The notes below the pieces were generated by a model. That model did not search any database. It saw only the letters and a list, made by a program, of their open reading frames with translations, and was not told the origin of the DNA. Of a stretch of DNA of 64,000 nucleotides, positions 24,409-34,678 are shown piece after piece. Source of the stretch: Gammaproteobacteria bacterium. Lineage in GTDB: Bacteria; Pseudomonadota; Gammaproteobacteria; Enterobacterales; Psychrobiaceae. How positions within the stretch are numbered: position 1 is the first letter of the stretch; every line of letters starts with the position of its first letter. The DNA lies in contig JABSRT010000007.1 of the NCBI GenBank assembly GCA_013214945.1, positions 149,413 to 213,412 of the forward strand, read 5' to 3'. The position numbers and the translations under genes are program-made.

Positions 24409-27123
24409 TTAATTAAAGTGATATTTCGCGGCCAACCAGAATTGTCGCCCTACTTCAATGCCGGTACCTCCGGTCGAAACTGTATAGGTACGGGTATTAA
24501 ACACATTGCTGATGTCTGCGCGTAAATTTAGCTTGTGCAGATGGCTTAGCTTAAGATCCCAATTAAGCCCAAGGTTGACAAGTACCCGTGGTGAGTACGA
24601 CTCTTTTTTGTATTCCGTTAATGCATAGGTATTATTAGTACATTCGTTACAGATGTTACTTAGTTCAGAAGACTCTGCATAGTCACCCGTTGTTACTGCT
24701 TTGTCATAGGCGCTGGTGTAAGTTGCACTAATGCTTGAGTTTAAGCGATCAGTCCAGCGGCTATTTATACCAAATTTCACGCTAATCGGGTTGCCAAAAG
24801 TACTATTAATATTATTAAGTTCAGCCTGGGTAATAGTGGTGCCTTCATAAACTACTAATTGATCAATTGACGCATCGTCTATGGAGTTATCATAGTCATC
24901 AAAATTAGATTTGCTGCTGCTGTAACTGGTATTGGCCCATAAAGAATGGTTGGCGATCTGGCCGCTCCATGCCAGCGATATGCGGCGGCTAGTACCCTTA
25001 GCGGTGTTGTCTTGCTCTATGTAGCTATACCCGTCGCTACCTAGATAATACTCGCCAGATCTCGCTAATTGATCTTGTTGCCAGCGCGCGACCATTTTTA
25101 ACGAAATTTGGCCAAACTGCGCCAGTGACTGTTTCCAGCCGAGTACTAATTCATCGTTATATGGCGTTTTAAGGTTTTGGTAGCGATAGCGGAAATCACT
25201 ATCGGAACTTGAACGTTGCCAGCCCTGTAAGTAACTGCCACTGATATCGCGATATTGAATGTAATAAGGTATTTGCGCTTCTCTGGTTTTGTAGGTTAAT
25301 AAACCAGCATCATAATAACGGCTGGCCCCAAAGATGAGTAAACTCGAATTATCAGAAAATACGTCATAGCCAAAACTGGTGCGCGGCGCAATATTAACGT
25401 TGTCAAAAACGTCATCATAATCAATACGCATACCTAAATTAAGGCTTAAGTCGCCCCATTCAATGGTGTCGGTAACAAACCCATGCAACTTAATTAAATC
25501 AACACTGATATCTTCAGCACTATAAACAACGCGCGATTGAAAATATTGTGGGGCGACGGCTATATTATTTGAATACGCAATAATATCGTTACCATCGGTC
25601 GGATCGATTGCATGGCCAAGCTCTTGTTCGAGTTGAGCTAATGGTTTGTAATAACTAATTTCAACACAATCGAGCTGATAACCACTGCAATTTAATGGCT
25701 CGCTGGTTGGGGCAACTGGGTATATAAAGGCTGAATTATATTTATAACTGTCCTGAGCACGTTGGCGATCTAATTGTTCGTGTTCAATACCAAAGCCAAG
25801 TTTAATGTCATGGTATAGCTCACCGGTGCTTAATGAATTTAAAGTGAAAGTATTTTTCCAGCTGGTGGTTTGCTGTTGTTTTTCAAGTGAACCATAACCA
25901 CCTTCTAATGAGTAAGGGTTGTCCTCTGAATTGCTGGAAGCTAGCTGGCCCCAATCTTTGCCGGTGGCTTGGCGCCAAATATAATAATGATCAGGTGCTT
26001 CACGGCTATTGTCACTGCTATTAAATTGTAACTTGCTGTTGGCATCGCCAAAATCGAATTGGTGATTGAGGTTAAGTGTGGTACCGAAACCACCACCATT
26101 AATGGTGAGGTTGCTGTTTAAGGTGTCTTTTAAGCCTTCTTCCTTTTGGTAAGGGGCATAAATAACACTAAAATCGATGCTATCAATCAAGGTATCGCGC
26201 TGTGAGTATTTTAGTAATACATTACTGCTGCTGCGTTCCTTAGTGGTATTTTGCTGTAGGGATATTCCACTGACGGTACTGGTTAAATAATTGCCACTTA
26301 TTACGATGCCATGGTGTTGATTAAACTGATGGCTTGCCATCACATTATACGATTGCTTGTTGAATACCGGGACTATAGGTGTATCACTGATCGAATCTTC
26401 TGATTCAATAATGTGATATTGGCCCCAGCTGCTTTGAGTGCCGCGATAACCTAGGCTAAATGAATTTTGTTCAGTATCAAACGCGTTAATTGATGAGACA
26501 CTGACAACTCCCCCCGAAAAGTCACCATACTCTGCAGGAATGTTATTGTCATACACATCAATTGATTGAACAATTTCACTGTTGATACTGTAAGTTTGTG
26601 GCGAGCCTTGCACATCGTTAATTGAGCTGATTGCACGATTGTACGCATTGGGATCTTGGCGGCTGTTGTAATTCATGCCATCGAGGAAAAATCCGGTCTG
26701 CCATGGCTGACCGCCAGAAATAGACAGCTGTTTGGCGCGTACGTCGGTTAACGCTTCTATCGAATAGGCGTCATCGAGCATTTCTACCCCAGGTAATAAA
26801 GCAACTAAATCATTAATATCGCCCGTTGTGCGGGGGCTTTGCTCAATAAATTTTTTGTCTAAATGAAAACGTCCGCTCATGCCAGAGGCTTCTAAACCAA
26901 CATAACGGGTACCGATCACGGTCCGTTGCTCGGTGTGTAATTGTTTTACACACTCGGCCAGCGTTGCTTGGTCAGCTTGTGGATGTTTCTCATTACACTG
27001 TTGTTGTAACACTGTGTTTGCATCGCTTGTCGCTTTTTGCGTGTTAGCTTGCTGCGATAGAGGGGCATTTTGAGCCTGAGAGGCAAATGATATTACCAGT
27101 AAGCTGAAAAGATAACTGCGCAT
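24409..27123 (-). CDS. Large TonB-dependent outer-membrane receptor, cargo unknown
   Basis: Start set at 27123 (MRSYLFSLLVISFASQA, an ideal signal peptide with GGGAG upstream), giving 904 residues. An in-frame ATG nine codons earlier would spoil the signal sequence. After a Cys-containing N-terminal region (QQCNEK, LAECVKQL, near 35-65) come a plug (about 75-220, with GMNYNSRQDPNAYNRAISS and PAEYGDFSGGVVSV) and a large barrel ending in WLAAKYHFN. The receptor is longer than classical siderophore receptors. No PepSY or reductase gene accompanies it; instead a large lipoprotein gene is divergent. A GATAAT-rich sequence at 27272-27290 resembles a Fur box only weakly (12 of 19). It could carry iron chelates, glycans or peptides. 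Confidence 0.88.
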   Translation of the reverse strand: MRSYLFSLLVISFASQAQNAPLSQQANTQKATSDANTVLQQQCNEKHPQADQATLAECVKQLHTEQRTVIGTRYVGLEASGMSGRFHLDKKFIEQSPRTTGDINDLVALLPGVEMLDDAYSIEALTDVRAKQLSISGGQPWQTGFFLDGMNYNSRQDPNAYNRAISSINDVQGSPQTYSINSEIVQSIDVYDNNIPAEYGDFSGGVVSVSSINAFDTEQNSFSLGYRGTQSSWGQYHIIESEDSISDTPIVPVFNKQSYNVMASHQFNQHHGIVISGNYLTSTVSGISLQQNTTKERSSSNVLLKYSQRDTLIDSIDFSVIYAPYQKEEGLKDTLNSNLTINGGGFGTTLNLNHQFDFGDANSKLQFNSSDNSREAPDHYYIWRQATGKDWGQLASSNSEDNPYSLEGGYGSLEKQQQTTSWKNTFTLNSLSTGELYHDIKLGFGIEHEQLDRQRAQDSYKYNSAFIYPVAPTSEPLNCSGYQLDCVEISYYKPLAQLEQELGHAIDPTDGNDIIAYSNNIAVAPQYFQSRVVYSAEDISVDLIKLHGFVTDTIEWGDLSLNLGMRIDYDDVFDNVNIAPRTSFGYDVFSDNSSLLIFGASRYYDAGLLTYKTREAQIPYYIQYRDISGSYLQGWQRSSSDSDFRYRYQNLKTPYNDELVLGWKQSLAQFGQISLKMVARWQQDQLARSGEYYLGSDGYSYIEQDNTAKGTSRRISLAWSGQIANHSLWANTSYSSSKSNFDDYDNSIDDASIDQLVVYEGTTITQAELNNINSTFGNPISVKFGINSRWTDRLNSSISATYTSAYDKAVTTGDYAESSELSNICNECTNNTYALTEYKKESYSPRVLVNLGLNWDLKLSHLHKLNLRADISNVFNTRTYTVSTGGTGIEVGRQFWLAAKYHFN

Positions 27124-27684
27124 TTTAGAGCACTCCCTTGAGCGAGTCACAAGTGCAGTGCATTGAGACGTTTAAAATCGAGCAAGAGAGTTTACTCTTG
27201 GTAAAGCGGCGCATAGTTACCTCGTAATATTGGATAGTTAAAACGGGCGTATAATAAACGTAAACGCAATCGAGATCAATTATCGTTTGCATTATCAGTT
27301 ACTGTTTTTTGTCGGGTTATTTTTCGTCATAGCTGTTTGAAATTGATAAGATCTATCAAGATGATAAAGACGGTGGCTAGCCCCATTAATACTGTAATTT
27401 TGGATGAGTCGTTATCGACATCGCAGAAAAACAATCCAATATTAATTGTATGATGCTAGCCAATGAGGATTGCAGAGCTTATTAATCGCGGTCTTAACAA
27501 CGTTATTAATGACTCATTTAGCCAGCTAAGTTCACAGGTTTTTCATGCTAATTAAACTCAGTAACCTAATATAATAAAAATTGAGTAATTACTTTAATGC
27601 AATTGAGAATGCTAATAGATCTCATTAATATTATGGTGTAATATGCGCGTGTTTTAATCATATTAATTTAATGAGGTAGTAGTT
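27124..27684. other. Divergent intergenic region between the receptor and lipoprotein genes
   Basis: A 561-base region with promoters in both directions. Seen here: a weak Fur-like stretch (27272-27290, 12 of 19) near the receptor and a -35/-10 pair for the lipoprotein (27603-27631). The rest is AT rich without a clear ORF, hairpin or repeat. Confidence 0.55.
27603..27631 (+). promoter_or_regulatory. Putative sigma-70 promoter of the large lipoprotein gene
   Basis: TTGAGA at 27603-27608 and TAATAT at 27626-27631 are separated by exactly 17 bases, about 54 bases before the ATG at 27685. Both boxes match the consensus at four or five of six positions. A GAGG ribosome site precedes the start codon. 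Confidence 0.5.
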
Positions 27685-30486
27685 ATGCGTCGATTTACCA
27701 AGAGCAAACTCAGTTGCTCGATGTTTTTAATTTCTATGCTATCCGCTTGTGGTGGCTCTGAAAGTTCCAACTTAGCGCCAAATGTTAGCTCGGCTAATCT
27801 GGCGCCGATATTAACTGAAGACAGTGTTTTTCAGGGGGTAATCACGGCTACGGACGATAACAATAGCTCATTAAACTTTACCGTTGGTTCGGCTGCGTCA
27901 CACGGTATTTTTGCGTTAAATAGCGATGGCAGTTATACCTATACACCAACGGCTAACTTTGTTGGTACTGATACCGTAACCGTTAATGTGTCTGACGGTG
28001 AAATGACGACAGCAACGACACTGACTTTCACTTCGACTAATGTCAACGATGCGCCAGTTTTACTTAGTCATAATGTTTCAATTGATCTTCAAGGGGTAAC
28101 TCAGGGGAATCTGGTTGTTGAAGATGCTGATGGCGATGATTTAACGTTTGCGATTGTTACAGATGTCGATACCTTAAATGGTGCCTTAACGCTAGACTCT
28201 GCGACTGGTACTTTTACTTATACCGCCCAAGGTGAGCTTGACACTGAGTTTAGAATTTCATATACCGACGGTATTATTGATGAGCCGATTGTTGCAGTAA
28301 TATCAATTCAGCCTAGTTATGTGACGAATCAAAATAAGTCAGACTATTACTATAGTTCGGAAAAGTCTCACTTAGTTAAAGCGCAAGCGGTATCAGCTGA
28401 GTTAACCGGTGATAATGCGGTTAACGAATTAACCTCGCAACTCGCTAATGGATATATGCTTGCGAGTGATCAGATTAAAGCTAATGCGTTATTAGACTCG
28501 ATAGCCGAATTAGTGTCTCAAGCTAAAGCATATCGTTTATCTGCTGATACGTTACAAGAAAAGGGTGATTTTGCCGGTGCTCAAGCTTTACGAGTTAAAG
28601 CGGAAATAGCGTATAATTATTATTTAGGGCAAAAAGGCATCGCTAATATCAGCAGCAGTGATGCTTCTTTTATGTATGCATTGTTTAACGATTATATTGA
28701 TGGCGGCAGCAGCAGTAGCAGCGAAAAAGCGATAGCTTATGGGGCGACGATTGCCACTTTTTCTGCTGAGGTTAACACCGACGTTTCCTCTAGACCCTAT
28801 GGTTATTTTGTTAGTGCTTTGGCTAGTAGTGCTCAAGATCGTTTCAATCGTTATATTAGCGATCGTACAAGCAGTAATTATGATATTGCTCTGCAGGCGA
28901 TTTCTGACTATGCAAGCTTAGCTGAAGGCATGGGCTATTTAGTCAAGTCTAGTGGCACCTACTATAGTACAGCCGTTTATAACACAGCAAAGGCGGCAGG
29001 TTTGTTCAACCGTTTGGGCGCGCAGGAATTGGCAAAAGAGTATACCGCCAAGGCGTTATCTTATTACCAAGCAGTAAATTACGATAGTGATTTTACATAC
29101 CCAGTTAAAGAATACGCAGCAACCACGCTAACTAAATACCCAACAGGACTTACCGCAATCAGCGGTTTATTTGCCGCATTGTACCCAAATGAGCCAAATC
29201 TACCGTTGGCGTTAGTGCTTGCCGAGGAAGGGGCGGCAGACAAAGATTACACTAAAGCGGTTGAACTTCAATTGGCTTACACTGCTTATAATGCGGTTTT
29301 AAATGGCACTGATATAGCGACAGCAATTGTGCCACTTAAAGAACATTTCATTGAAGAAGAAGGCGACTACCGTAGCTACTACCAAGCGTTAGTTGAATAT
29401 GATGTAAACAATCCACGTTTAGGCACGCTATTAGCAGAGAAAGGAGAAACAAATAAAGCGCTTGAGGTGTATCAGACCGCCTCAACGTTATTAACCAGTG
29501 AAGCTTATGTCGGCTCTCAAACCATGAGTATGTATGTGACAGGTTATAAGGGTTGTACACGCCTCACTCAGCTAACGATAGCAGCTGGTGGCGATAGCCT
29601 AAATCAAGCCGCAGAGTGCCAAAAAATTGTTGATCAGTATTTTAAGTTGGCGACAGGGAAATTCACACAAGATACGTTATTCGCGGCTAAGTACGAAGTA
29701 ATGCGCGCACATTGGGACATCGAAAGTCTTGCTGCAATCGATGCTGTAGCTGTGACGTTAAATAGTGAACTCGAGAGCTTAGAAAGCGACAGTGCGACGC
29801 TAGAAGAGCAATTTGGACTGGCTGAGCGTTATTTGAAACTTGCCGGTTATTTAGCGACTTACCAGCGTTATGATGATGCTAAAGCTGCTTACACTACGGC
29901 AATGGTTAAATTGCAAAGTTTGAGCGAAAACGATCAAACCGACGCCGCTTTACTTAAAGATATTTTGGGTCTGGTTGAAAATGACATTGCGTCTTATGAT
30001 CCTGCTAAAACAGGTGCCTTCGAGCGCAAAGCTTATTTAGTTGCGCTACGCCATGGAGCTGGACAATTTAATGAATATGAGAACCAGCTTAGCGAAACAC
30101 TTGCAGCGTTAGCTAACTTAACGGCGGTGAACAATAGCAAGGTTGCACTGCTATCGGTTAATGAGCAGCAAGGTGTTATTGAAGATCAGCTATTGATTAA
30201 TCTGCACGCTGGTCTTAATGATAGCGCTGATGCATTAATTAACAGTGTGGTTAACGAAGCGGTAGAGCAGCAGGAGCTATTATTGCTTAAGGGCGGATTC
30301 TTAGCACAGCAAAATGCATTTCCAGCGAGTAATATCGCCAGTGTCGATACTGATAGCGATGGCATGCCAGACTTCTTTACGTTAGAAGCAACAGCAGCAC
30401 AAATTGTTGCTAGTGGCCTGACGATGGACAACGACAACGATAACGATAATGTTCCGAATGCCGCAGATATTACGCCGATTGGTTAA
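27685..30486 (+). CDS. Large lipoprotein: cadherin-like domains, helical-repeat body, Asp-rich calcium-type tail
   Basis: This 933-residue protein has a lipoprotein signal peptide (MFLISMLSACGG, lipobox Cys at about 22). Residues about 40-215 hold two VCBS/cadherin-like beta domains, recognised by GSYTYTPTANFVGTDTVTVN, VSDGEMTT and VNDAPVL. Residues about 240-880 are mostly helical with TPR-like features (AKEYTAKALSYYQAV; AERYLKLAGYLATYQRYDDA). The C terminus has two Asp-rich stretches, DTDSDGMPDFF and DNDNDNDNVPNAAD, of the thrombospondin-type-3/calcium-binding kind. It is probably anchored in the outer membrane and may capture a ligand or assemble a surface complex. It is divergent from the orphan TonB receptor; whether they cooperate is inference. 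A strong terminator follows. Confidence 0.85.
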   Translation: MRRFTKSKLSCSMFLISMLSACGGSESSNLAPNVSSANLAPILTEDSVFQGVITATDDNNSSLNFTVGSAASHGIFALNSDGSYTYTPTANFVGTDTVTVNVSDGEMTTATTLTFTSTNVNDAPVLLSHNVSIDLQGVTQGNLVVEDADGDDLTFAIVTDVDTLNGALTLDSATGTFTYTAQGELDTEFRISYTDGIIDEPIVAVISIQPSYVTNQNKSDYYYSSEKSHLVKAQAVSAELTGDNAVNELTSQLANGYMLASDQIKANALLDSIAELVSQAKAYRLSADTLQEKGDFAGAQALRVKAEIAYNYYLGQKGIANISSSDASFMYALFNDYIDGGSSSSSEKAIAYGATIATFSAEVNTDVSSRPYGYFVSALASSAQDRFNRYISDRTSSNYDIALQAISDYASLAEGMGYLVKSSGTYYSTAVYNTAKAAGLFNRLGAQELAKEYTAKALSYYQAVNYDSDFTYPVKEYAATTLTKYPTGLTAISGLFAALYPNEPNLPLALVLAEEGAADKDYTKAVELQLAYTAYNAVLNGTDIATAIVPLKEHFIEEEGDYRSYYQALVEYDVNNPRLGTLLAEKGETNKALEVYQTASTLLTSEAYVGSQTMSMYVTGYKGCTRLTQLTIAAGGDSLNQAAECQKIVDQYFKLATGKFTQDTLFAAKYEVMRAHWDIESLAAIDAVAVTLNSELESLESDSATLEEQFGLAERYLKLAGYLATYQRYDDAKAAYTTAMVKLQSLSENDQTDAALLKDILGLVENDIASYDPAKTGAFERKAYLVALRHGAGQFNEYENQLSETLAALANLTAVNNSKVALLSVNEQQGVIEDQLLINLHAGLNDSADALINSVVNEAVEQQELLLLKGGFLAQQNAFPASNIASVDTDSDGMPDFFTLEATAAQIVASGLTMDNDNDNDNVPNAADITPIG

Positions 30487-30547
30487 TAAGTACTAATTAA
30501 GTAAAAACACAAGAAAGGGTGGAGACACCCACAGTAAGTGTTGAAAG

Positions 30548-30592
30548 GGCAGTGCAAGAGTGGGGAGACCTGATTTTGCACTGCCTTTTTTT
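30548..30592 (+). terminator. Rho-independent terminator after the large lipoprotein gene
   Basis: A 10-bp perfect stem, GGCAGTGCAA (30548-30557) and TTGCACTGCC (30576-30585), is followed by seven T residues. It lies about 60 bases past the stop codon. Confidence 0.87.
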
Positions 30593-30718
30593 GTCATGAG
30601 ACGATAAATTGAACCGTTTGTGCGAGGTATTTAAGCAAGAAAGTTGTTCTCATCCGACTTTATTTTTTGATGTTAGTCTGTATACTCTGGTAACTTTTCA
30701 TAAAAATCATAAGATTGC

Positions 30719-32155
30719 ATGGCAGTTATATTAAATAGGAAGTTTAATTTCGGTCTACTTATCTTGGGAGTATTGATTTTACTGTCGGGGTGTCAATCGA
30801 CAAGCAAACCAACCTCAACTGCCGATTTTCCGGCACAACTACTGTCGTTTCCGCGTGATAGCAAGATACTGGGTGACGATATTGTCGATGTTCAGTTAGC
30901 GTTGGCCGATCGTAACCTTTACCTGTCAAATAACGACCGGATTAAGATGTTGGCTACAGAGCAATGTAGCATAGATATTTCTGCTCATCGTGGTGACTTT
31001 CGCGAGCCAGAAAATAGCGCGCGAGCGATTACCAGCGCGTTAAAAGATAACTTTAATAGTGTCGAAATTGACGTGATGTTATTGCGAGATGGTACTTGGG
31101 TTAATCATCATGATAAACAATCTGGTCGTGCGACGGTTTATTATTCTGGCCAACGCCATAAAATAGAAAAGATGAGTCTGCGTAATTTTGGTGGCTTAAA
31201 GCTTCGCGCTAAAAACAGCAATGAGTTGCTGGATGAGCGCCCGATTACCGCTTATGAATCGTTTAAAGCCTTTGCTGATTATCGCAATAATCAGCAACAA
31301 CTCAATGTTGAGGTTAAATCTGACGCGACTGGGCATCAGTTGAATAAACTCGACCAAATGTTACGTTTAACAGTTGGGCAAGGCGGGTTTTATTATTCGT
31401 CGTTAAATCGCGAGGTGTTACGTAAATTACGAGGCATTAATGCCAAGGTTTATATTGGCTTTATTGCCGGCGCACACCCAACGAGTGTCAGCAAGCTTCG
31501 CGCCGCACTGAAAAAAGGGGTGAAGGACGACAGCTTATATCGTCGGTATATGAAAGAAATTGAGACGGTAGGCAATTACTCGATCAAAAGGTACCGCGCC
31601 AAATATAAAAGCTATAGCTCCGCCGCTGCGATTAAAAGCCTGCATCGTGATTTTGGCGCCAACTCAGGACTTCACCTTGATATTCGCCAGTACGTAAGAA
31701 AACCAAAAATAAAACAGTATGCTCAGCGCTTAGGCATGAAGGTATACACCTATGCAATCAACGGTTCTGACTATCACCAAGGCCGGTTAGTTGCTTTAGG
31801 GAAAAATCGGTTACCCGACGGGGTGATTGTTGACGCAACACCGTATCGGTTGTGCCAAAAATTATTCAAACCATCAATCGCGGCTCAGCGCCATCATGCG
31901 TTAAGCCCAAGTGGCGCCTATATTATGAGCCTGCCAAACGATGCCGACTTTGACCGACTCGAAGAAATGCTCGGTTACCGCCAAGAAAATTATTATATTG
32001 CGCTTTCAAGTCGCCTCGCCCCGATTAAAAAATTGCCGAGTAAATCAAGTGTAACTAAGCGGCTTACAGTGGCTTTTCCAACGATTAAAGATCAAACAAT
32101 AAAGTCTAATACCAGTAAAGCAATTGTGATTAAATTATCAGGCTATCAACAATGA
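30719..32155 (+). CDS. Lipoprotein with glycerophosphodiester phosphodiesterase (GDPD)-like domain
   Basis: This 478-residue protein has a lipoprotein signal peptide (LLILGVLILLSGC, Cys25). The GDPD fold is recognised by AHRGDFREPENSARA (His90-Arg91 and Glu98), VEIDVMLLRDG (Glu116, Asp118), NHHDK (His131) and LNVEVKSD, the catalytic and metal ligands of the UgpQ/GlpQ family. About 130 extra residues follow the usual domain, including RLGMKVYTYAINGSDY and a Lys/Ser-rich tail. The domain normally hydrolyses glycerophosphodiesters to glycerol-3-phosphate plus alcohol; the extracytoplasmic location and low family resemblance outside the motifs leave the substrate open. Its stop overlaps the next start (ATGA), so it is coupled to the PEGA-protein gene. 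Confidence 0.85.
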   Translation: MAVILNRKFNFGLLILGVLILLSGCQSTSKPTSTADFPAQLLSFPRDSKILGDDIVDVQLALADRNLYLSNNDRIKMLATEQCSIDISAHRGDFREPENSARAITSALKDNFNSVEIDVMLLRDGTWVNHHDKQSGRATVYYSGQRHKIEKMSLRNFGGLKLRAKNSNELLDERPITAYESFKAFADYRNNQQQLNVEVKSDATGHQLNKLDQMLRLTVGQGGFYYSSLNREVLRKLRGINAKVYIGFIAGAHPTSVSKLRAALKKGVKDDSLYRRYMKEIETVGNYSIKRYRAKYKSYSSAAAIKSLHRDFGANSGLHLDIRQYVRKPKIKQYAQRLGMKVYTYAINGSDYHQGRLVALGKNRLPDGVIVDATPYRLCQKLFKPSIAAQRHHALSPSGAYIMSLPNDADFDRLEEMLGYRQENYYIALSSRLAPIKKLPSKSSVTKRLTVAFPTIKDQTIKSNTSKAIVIKLSGYQQ

Positions 32156-34623
32156 CCGATGAGCAGTTAAGTCCATTTTCAAAGCAGCTTTTAAACCAAG
32201 CGCCAACGCAAAACAAAATGCGCCAAGCCGAGCAAGTGCTAAAAACAAGCCAAGCTAAGCAAATTAAGCAGCAACAATCTCAAGCGTCTCAAGCAACCCA
32301 GGCAGCGCAAATTGCTAAGGTGGGCAAGCCGCTGTGGTGGCTGGTATTTATGTTCGTTTGCTCGGTATTGTATTTATTTCCTGAAGCGGTTTTTAACGCG
32401 GCGCTAACCGATGTTGCGGGTGGTAAAAGTTCGACCGACGATGAACTGCGCGCCATTGAGTTATTTGGCCGGGCAATTAGTGGCATTGGCGTTACCTTGT
32501 TGTTGGCCGACTTATTACTTAAAGGCAGGTTGTTAACCAGTGGCGTTAAAGCAATCGGCAGTTTGCTGTTGATTGGGGTAATTGTGTGGCCGACGGTTTT
32601 TTTTGGTCAAAAATGGTTAGTTGATCATTATATCGTTGATGCCTCTACGGGGGCAGAGCGGCAACGGGCTTATTTGTCGCAAGTTATTCGCCGGGCATTA
32701 ATTGAAAAGTCGGTCGAGATAGAGGGCATTCATTACCAGCCAGATCAGCCGCACTCAGGGGTTGAAAAAACCTTTTTATCGGTCTTTGGTGGCTTGGTGT
32801 ATGCCGACGATCAAGTTATTGCGACGTTAGAGCAGCAAAAGCGCCAAATTATGGAGCGGTTTGTACGTGATCACGCAATGTCTAGCTTTGATCAGCATTA
32901 CGCGCAATACGATCAGTTTCGTCAAACCCTTAAGGGCCATTATACGACCTACGCGACTAAGTCTAATCAATATAACGATGCGATTGGTGGTTCGTCGCGC
33001 CGCTCTGATCAATATTGGCTCGACACTCAAAATGAGATTAAGCAAGGCTGGGCTAAATACCAAAAAGGGCTAACGGCCTATGAAGCACGGGTTGAAGCGC
33101 GGGCGCAAAAAATAGCTCCCAAGGTGTTTGATTATTTTAAACGGCGTCAAAAATGTGCAACTTATAGCAGTAACAGCAGTAAAAATCGTTGTTATCAACG
33201 ACTGCAAAAGGGCTATGACAAAGAAATTAAGAAATATGGCATTGGATATATTCCGGCTAATGATTGGTTAAAGCGTGAAGAAATTAGCACCGCCAGCAAC
33301 ATCGGCAGCTCATTGCTAACGGGTGTCTTAACCGGTGGCTTATCGACAATTTTACAAGCGGCCAATGCCGCGATGGGTGGTGACGGTGGTTTTAAAGATC
33401 ACCGAATGATTTTCACTAATGACGTTAACCATTATAAAGCGATTCTCATGGTTAAAATGGCGGGCAGTTTTGTCAAAAGTTCAGGCGGTTATCCGCTGGG
33501 CATTAGCTCTATTCATAAGTTTCGCCATCATAAAGTCACGGCTAAAAAAGTAAGAAAAAGCTTAAACGCTAAGGGACTTAAATTACCAAGCAGCTGGACG
33601 TTGGCCCAACGAGCCACGTTTAACCGCGCGGTATTAAATAAAGTGACGGCTCAGGCTAAGGCTAAATGGCGTAGTGGCATGCAAGCGCGTGGCAGTAAAA
33701 TTGGGCCAAATTTATCTTGGCGTAAATTTCAATTACACCCAGAAATTCAAGCGCGCCTAGCAAACCAAATGGCCGAGCTATATGTTAAGCCAATGCTGGC
33801 TGATTGGAACAACCGCCAGTTTAAGCAACGGGTTATTGACGTAAATATTAAGCGTAAAACCAATGAATATCTTAAGGTGATGAACGCGCAAATAGTTGAA
33901 TTTGAAGACGGCGGTTCGTTCGAGTCGACAGGCAAGGCGGCGTTGCGCGGCATTATTATTCCGCCGATTTCGATGTCGATATCCTTAATGCTGGTACTGC
34001 TTACACTATTAAAACTGCCGATAAAAGCGGTTGAGCTGGTTAAGGCTAAACGAGCGACTCAAGAGGTTACGCCAGTTAAAACCAAAGGCTATATTAGCGT
34101 CTTAGTTTCAGGTGCTTTAATCGCAGCTATTGTTGCTTTGCCTTTGCTTGTTGGTGGCAACAAATTTACCCAGTCTGGATCTGCGGTTAATTACTTCTTG
34201 GTGCAAATGGATAAAAATGACTCGGCGTTAGTGTCTTTCTCGCTTAAGTGGTTATTAACGACGCAGCCATTAGTGCAACCGACCGGACTTGCGATTGATA
34301 ATCTTTTGGGAATAACGACCGTGTTTAACGCCATTAGCGAGCCGCTAAATCAGTTTGACCAGCGTTTTTTTGCTGAACATGAAACGAGTGAGTTAGCAGC
34401 GAAATCTCTCGGTAAGTCGTCTAATAATACGTTGCCATTAACCATTACCACCAATGTTAAGGGCGCTAAGGTATTTATTATGAATATCAAACCCAAATAT
34501 AGCCCAGGCATGATGCTGCCCAAAGGCGCCTATGATATTAAGGTTGTAAAATCGGGTTATCAATCAGTTAGAAAGTGGATTTATTTAAAAGAACGCCAAA
34601 GCAGTTTCGCGATTAATTTGTAA
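32152..34623 (+). CDS. Multi-spanning membrane protein with large soluble region and C-terminal PEGA domain; function unknown
   Basis: An 823-residue protein. A Gln/Ala-rich N-terminal coil (about 20-55) precedes three membrane helices (about 61-80, 101-121, 130-150). A hydrophilic domain of roughly 450 residues follows, with basic helices and a small Cys pair (KCATYSSNSSKNRCY, near 340), a Gly-rich stretch (SSLLTGVLTGGLST), then two more helices near 600-625 and 645-665. Residues 761-823 form a PEGA-like domain (ITTNVKGAKVFI, LPKGAYDIKVVKSGYQSV), a small beta fold common in surface-associated proteins. No enzymatic motif was recognised. Overlaps the GDPD lipoprotein gene by four bases and precedes the zinc-finger protein by about 55. 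Confidence 0.8.
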   Translation: MTDEQLSPFSKQLLNQAPTQNKMRQAEQVLKTSQAKQIKQQQSQASQATQAAQIAKVGKPLWWLVFMFVCSVLYLFPEAVFNAALTDVAGGKSSTDDELRAIELFGRAISGIGVTLLLADLLLKGRLLTSGVKAIGSLLLIGVIVWPTVFFGQKWLVDHYIVDASTGAERQRAYLSQVIRRALIEKSVEIEGIHYQPDQPHSGVEKTFLSVFGGLVYADDQVIATLEQQKRQIMERFVRDHAMSSFDQHYAQYDQFRQTLKGHYTTYATKSNQYNDAIGGSSRRSDQYWLDTQNEIKQGWAKYQKGLTAYEARVEARAQKIAPKVFDYFKRRQKCATYSSNSSKNRCYQRLQKGYDKEIKKYGIGYIPANDWLKREEISTASNIGSSLLTGVLTGGLSTILQAANAAMGGDGGFKDHRMIFTNDVNHYKAILMVKMAGSFVKSSGGYPLGISSIHKFRHHKVTAKKVRKSLNAKGLKLPSSWTLAQRATFNRAVLNKVTAQAKAKWRSGMQARGSKIGPNLSWRKFQLHPEIQARLANQMAELYVKPMLADWNNRQFKQRVIDVNIKRKTNEYLKVMNAQIVEFEDGGSFESTGKAALRGIIIPPISMSISLMLVLLTLLKLPIKAVELVKAKRATQEVTPVKTKGYISVLVSGALIAAIVALPLLVGGNKFTQSGSAVNYFLVQMDKNDSALVSFSLKWLLTTQPLVQPTGLAIDNLLGITTVFNAISEPLNQFDQRFFAEHETSELAAKSLGKSSNNTLPLTITTNVKGAKVFIMNIKPKYSPGMMLPKGAYDIKVVKSGYQSVRKWIYLKERQSSFAINL

Positions 34624-34678
34624 ATGATTTTTGTGTCATTGAACAGCAATAATATTAGCAGTGGATAGGGAATTAAAA

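Noticed and set aside
27272..27290. Fur box upstream of the orphan receptor
   Set aside because: 12 of 19 matches with a broken right half; not enough to list as an operator.
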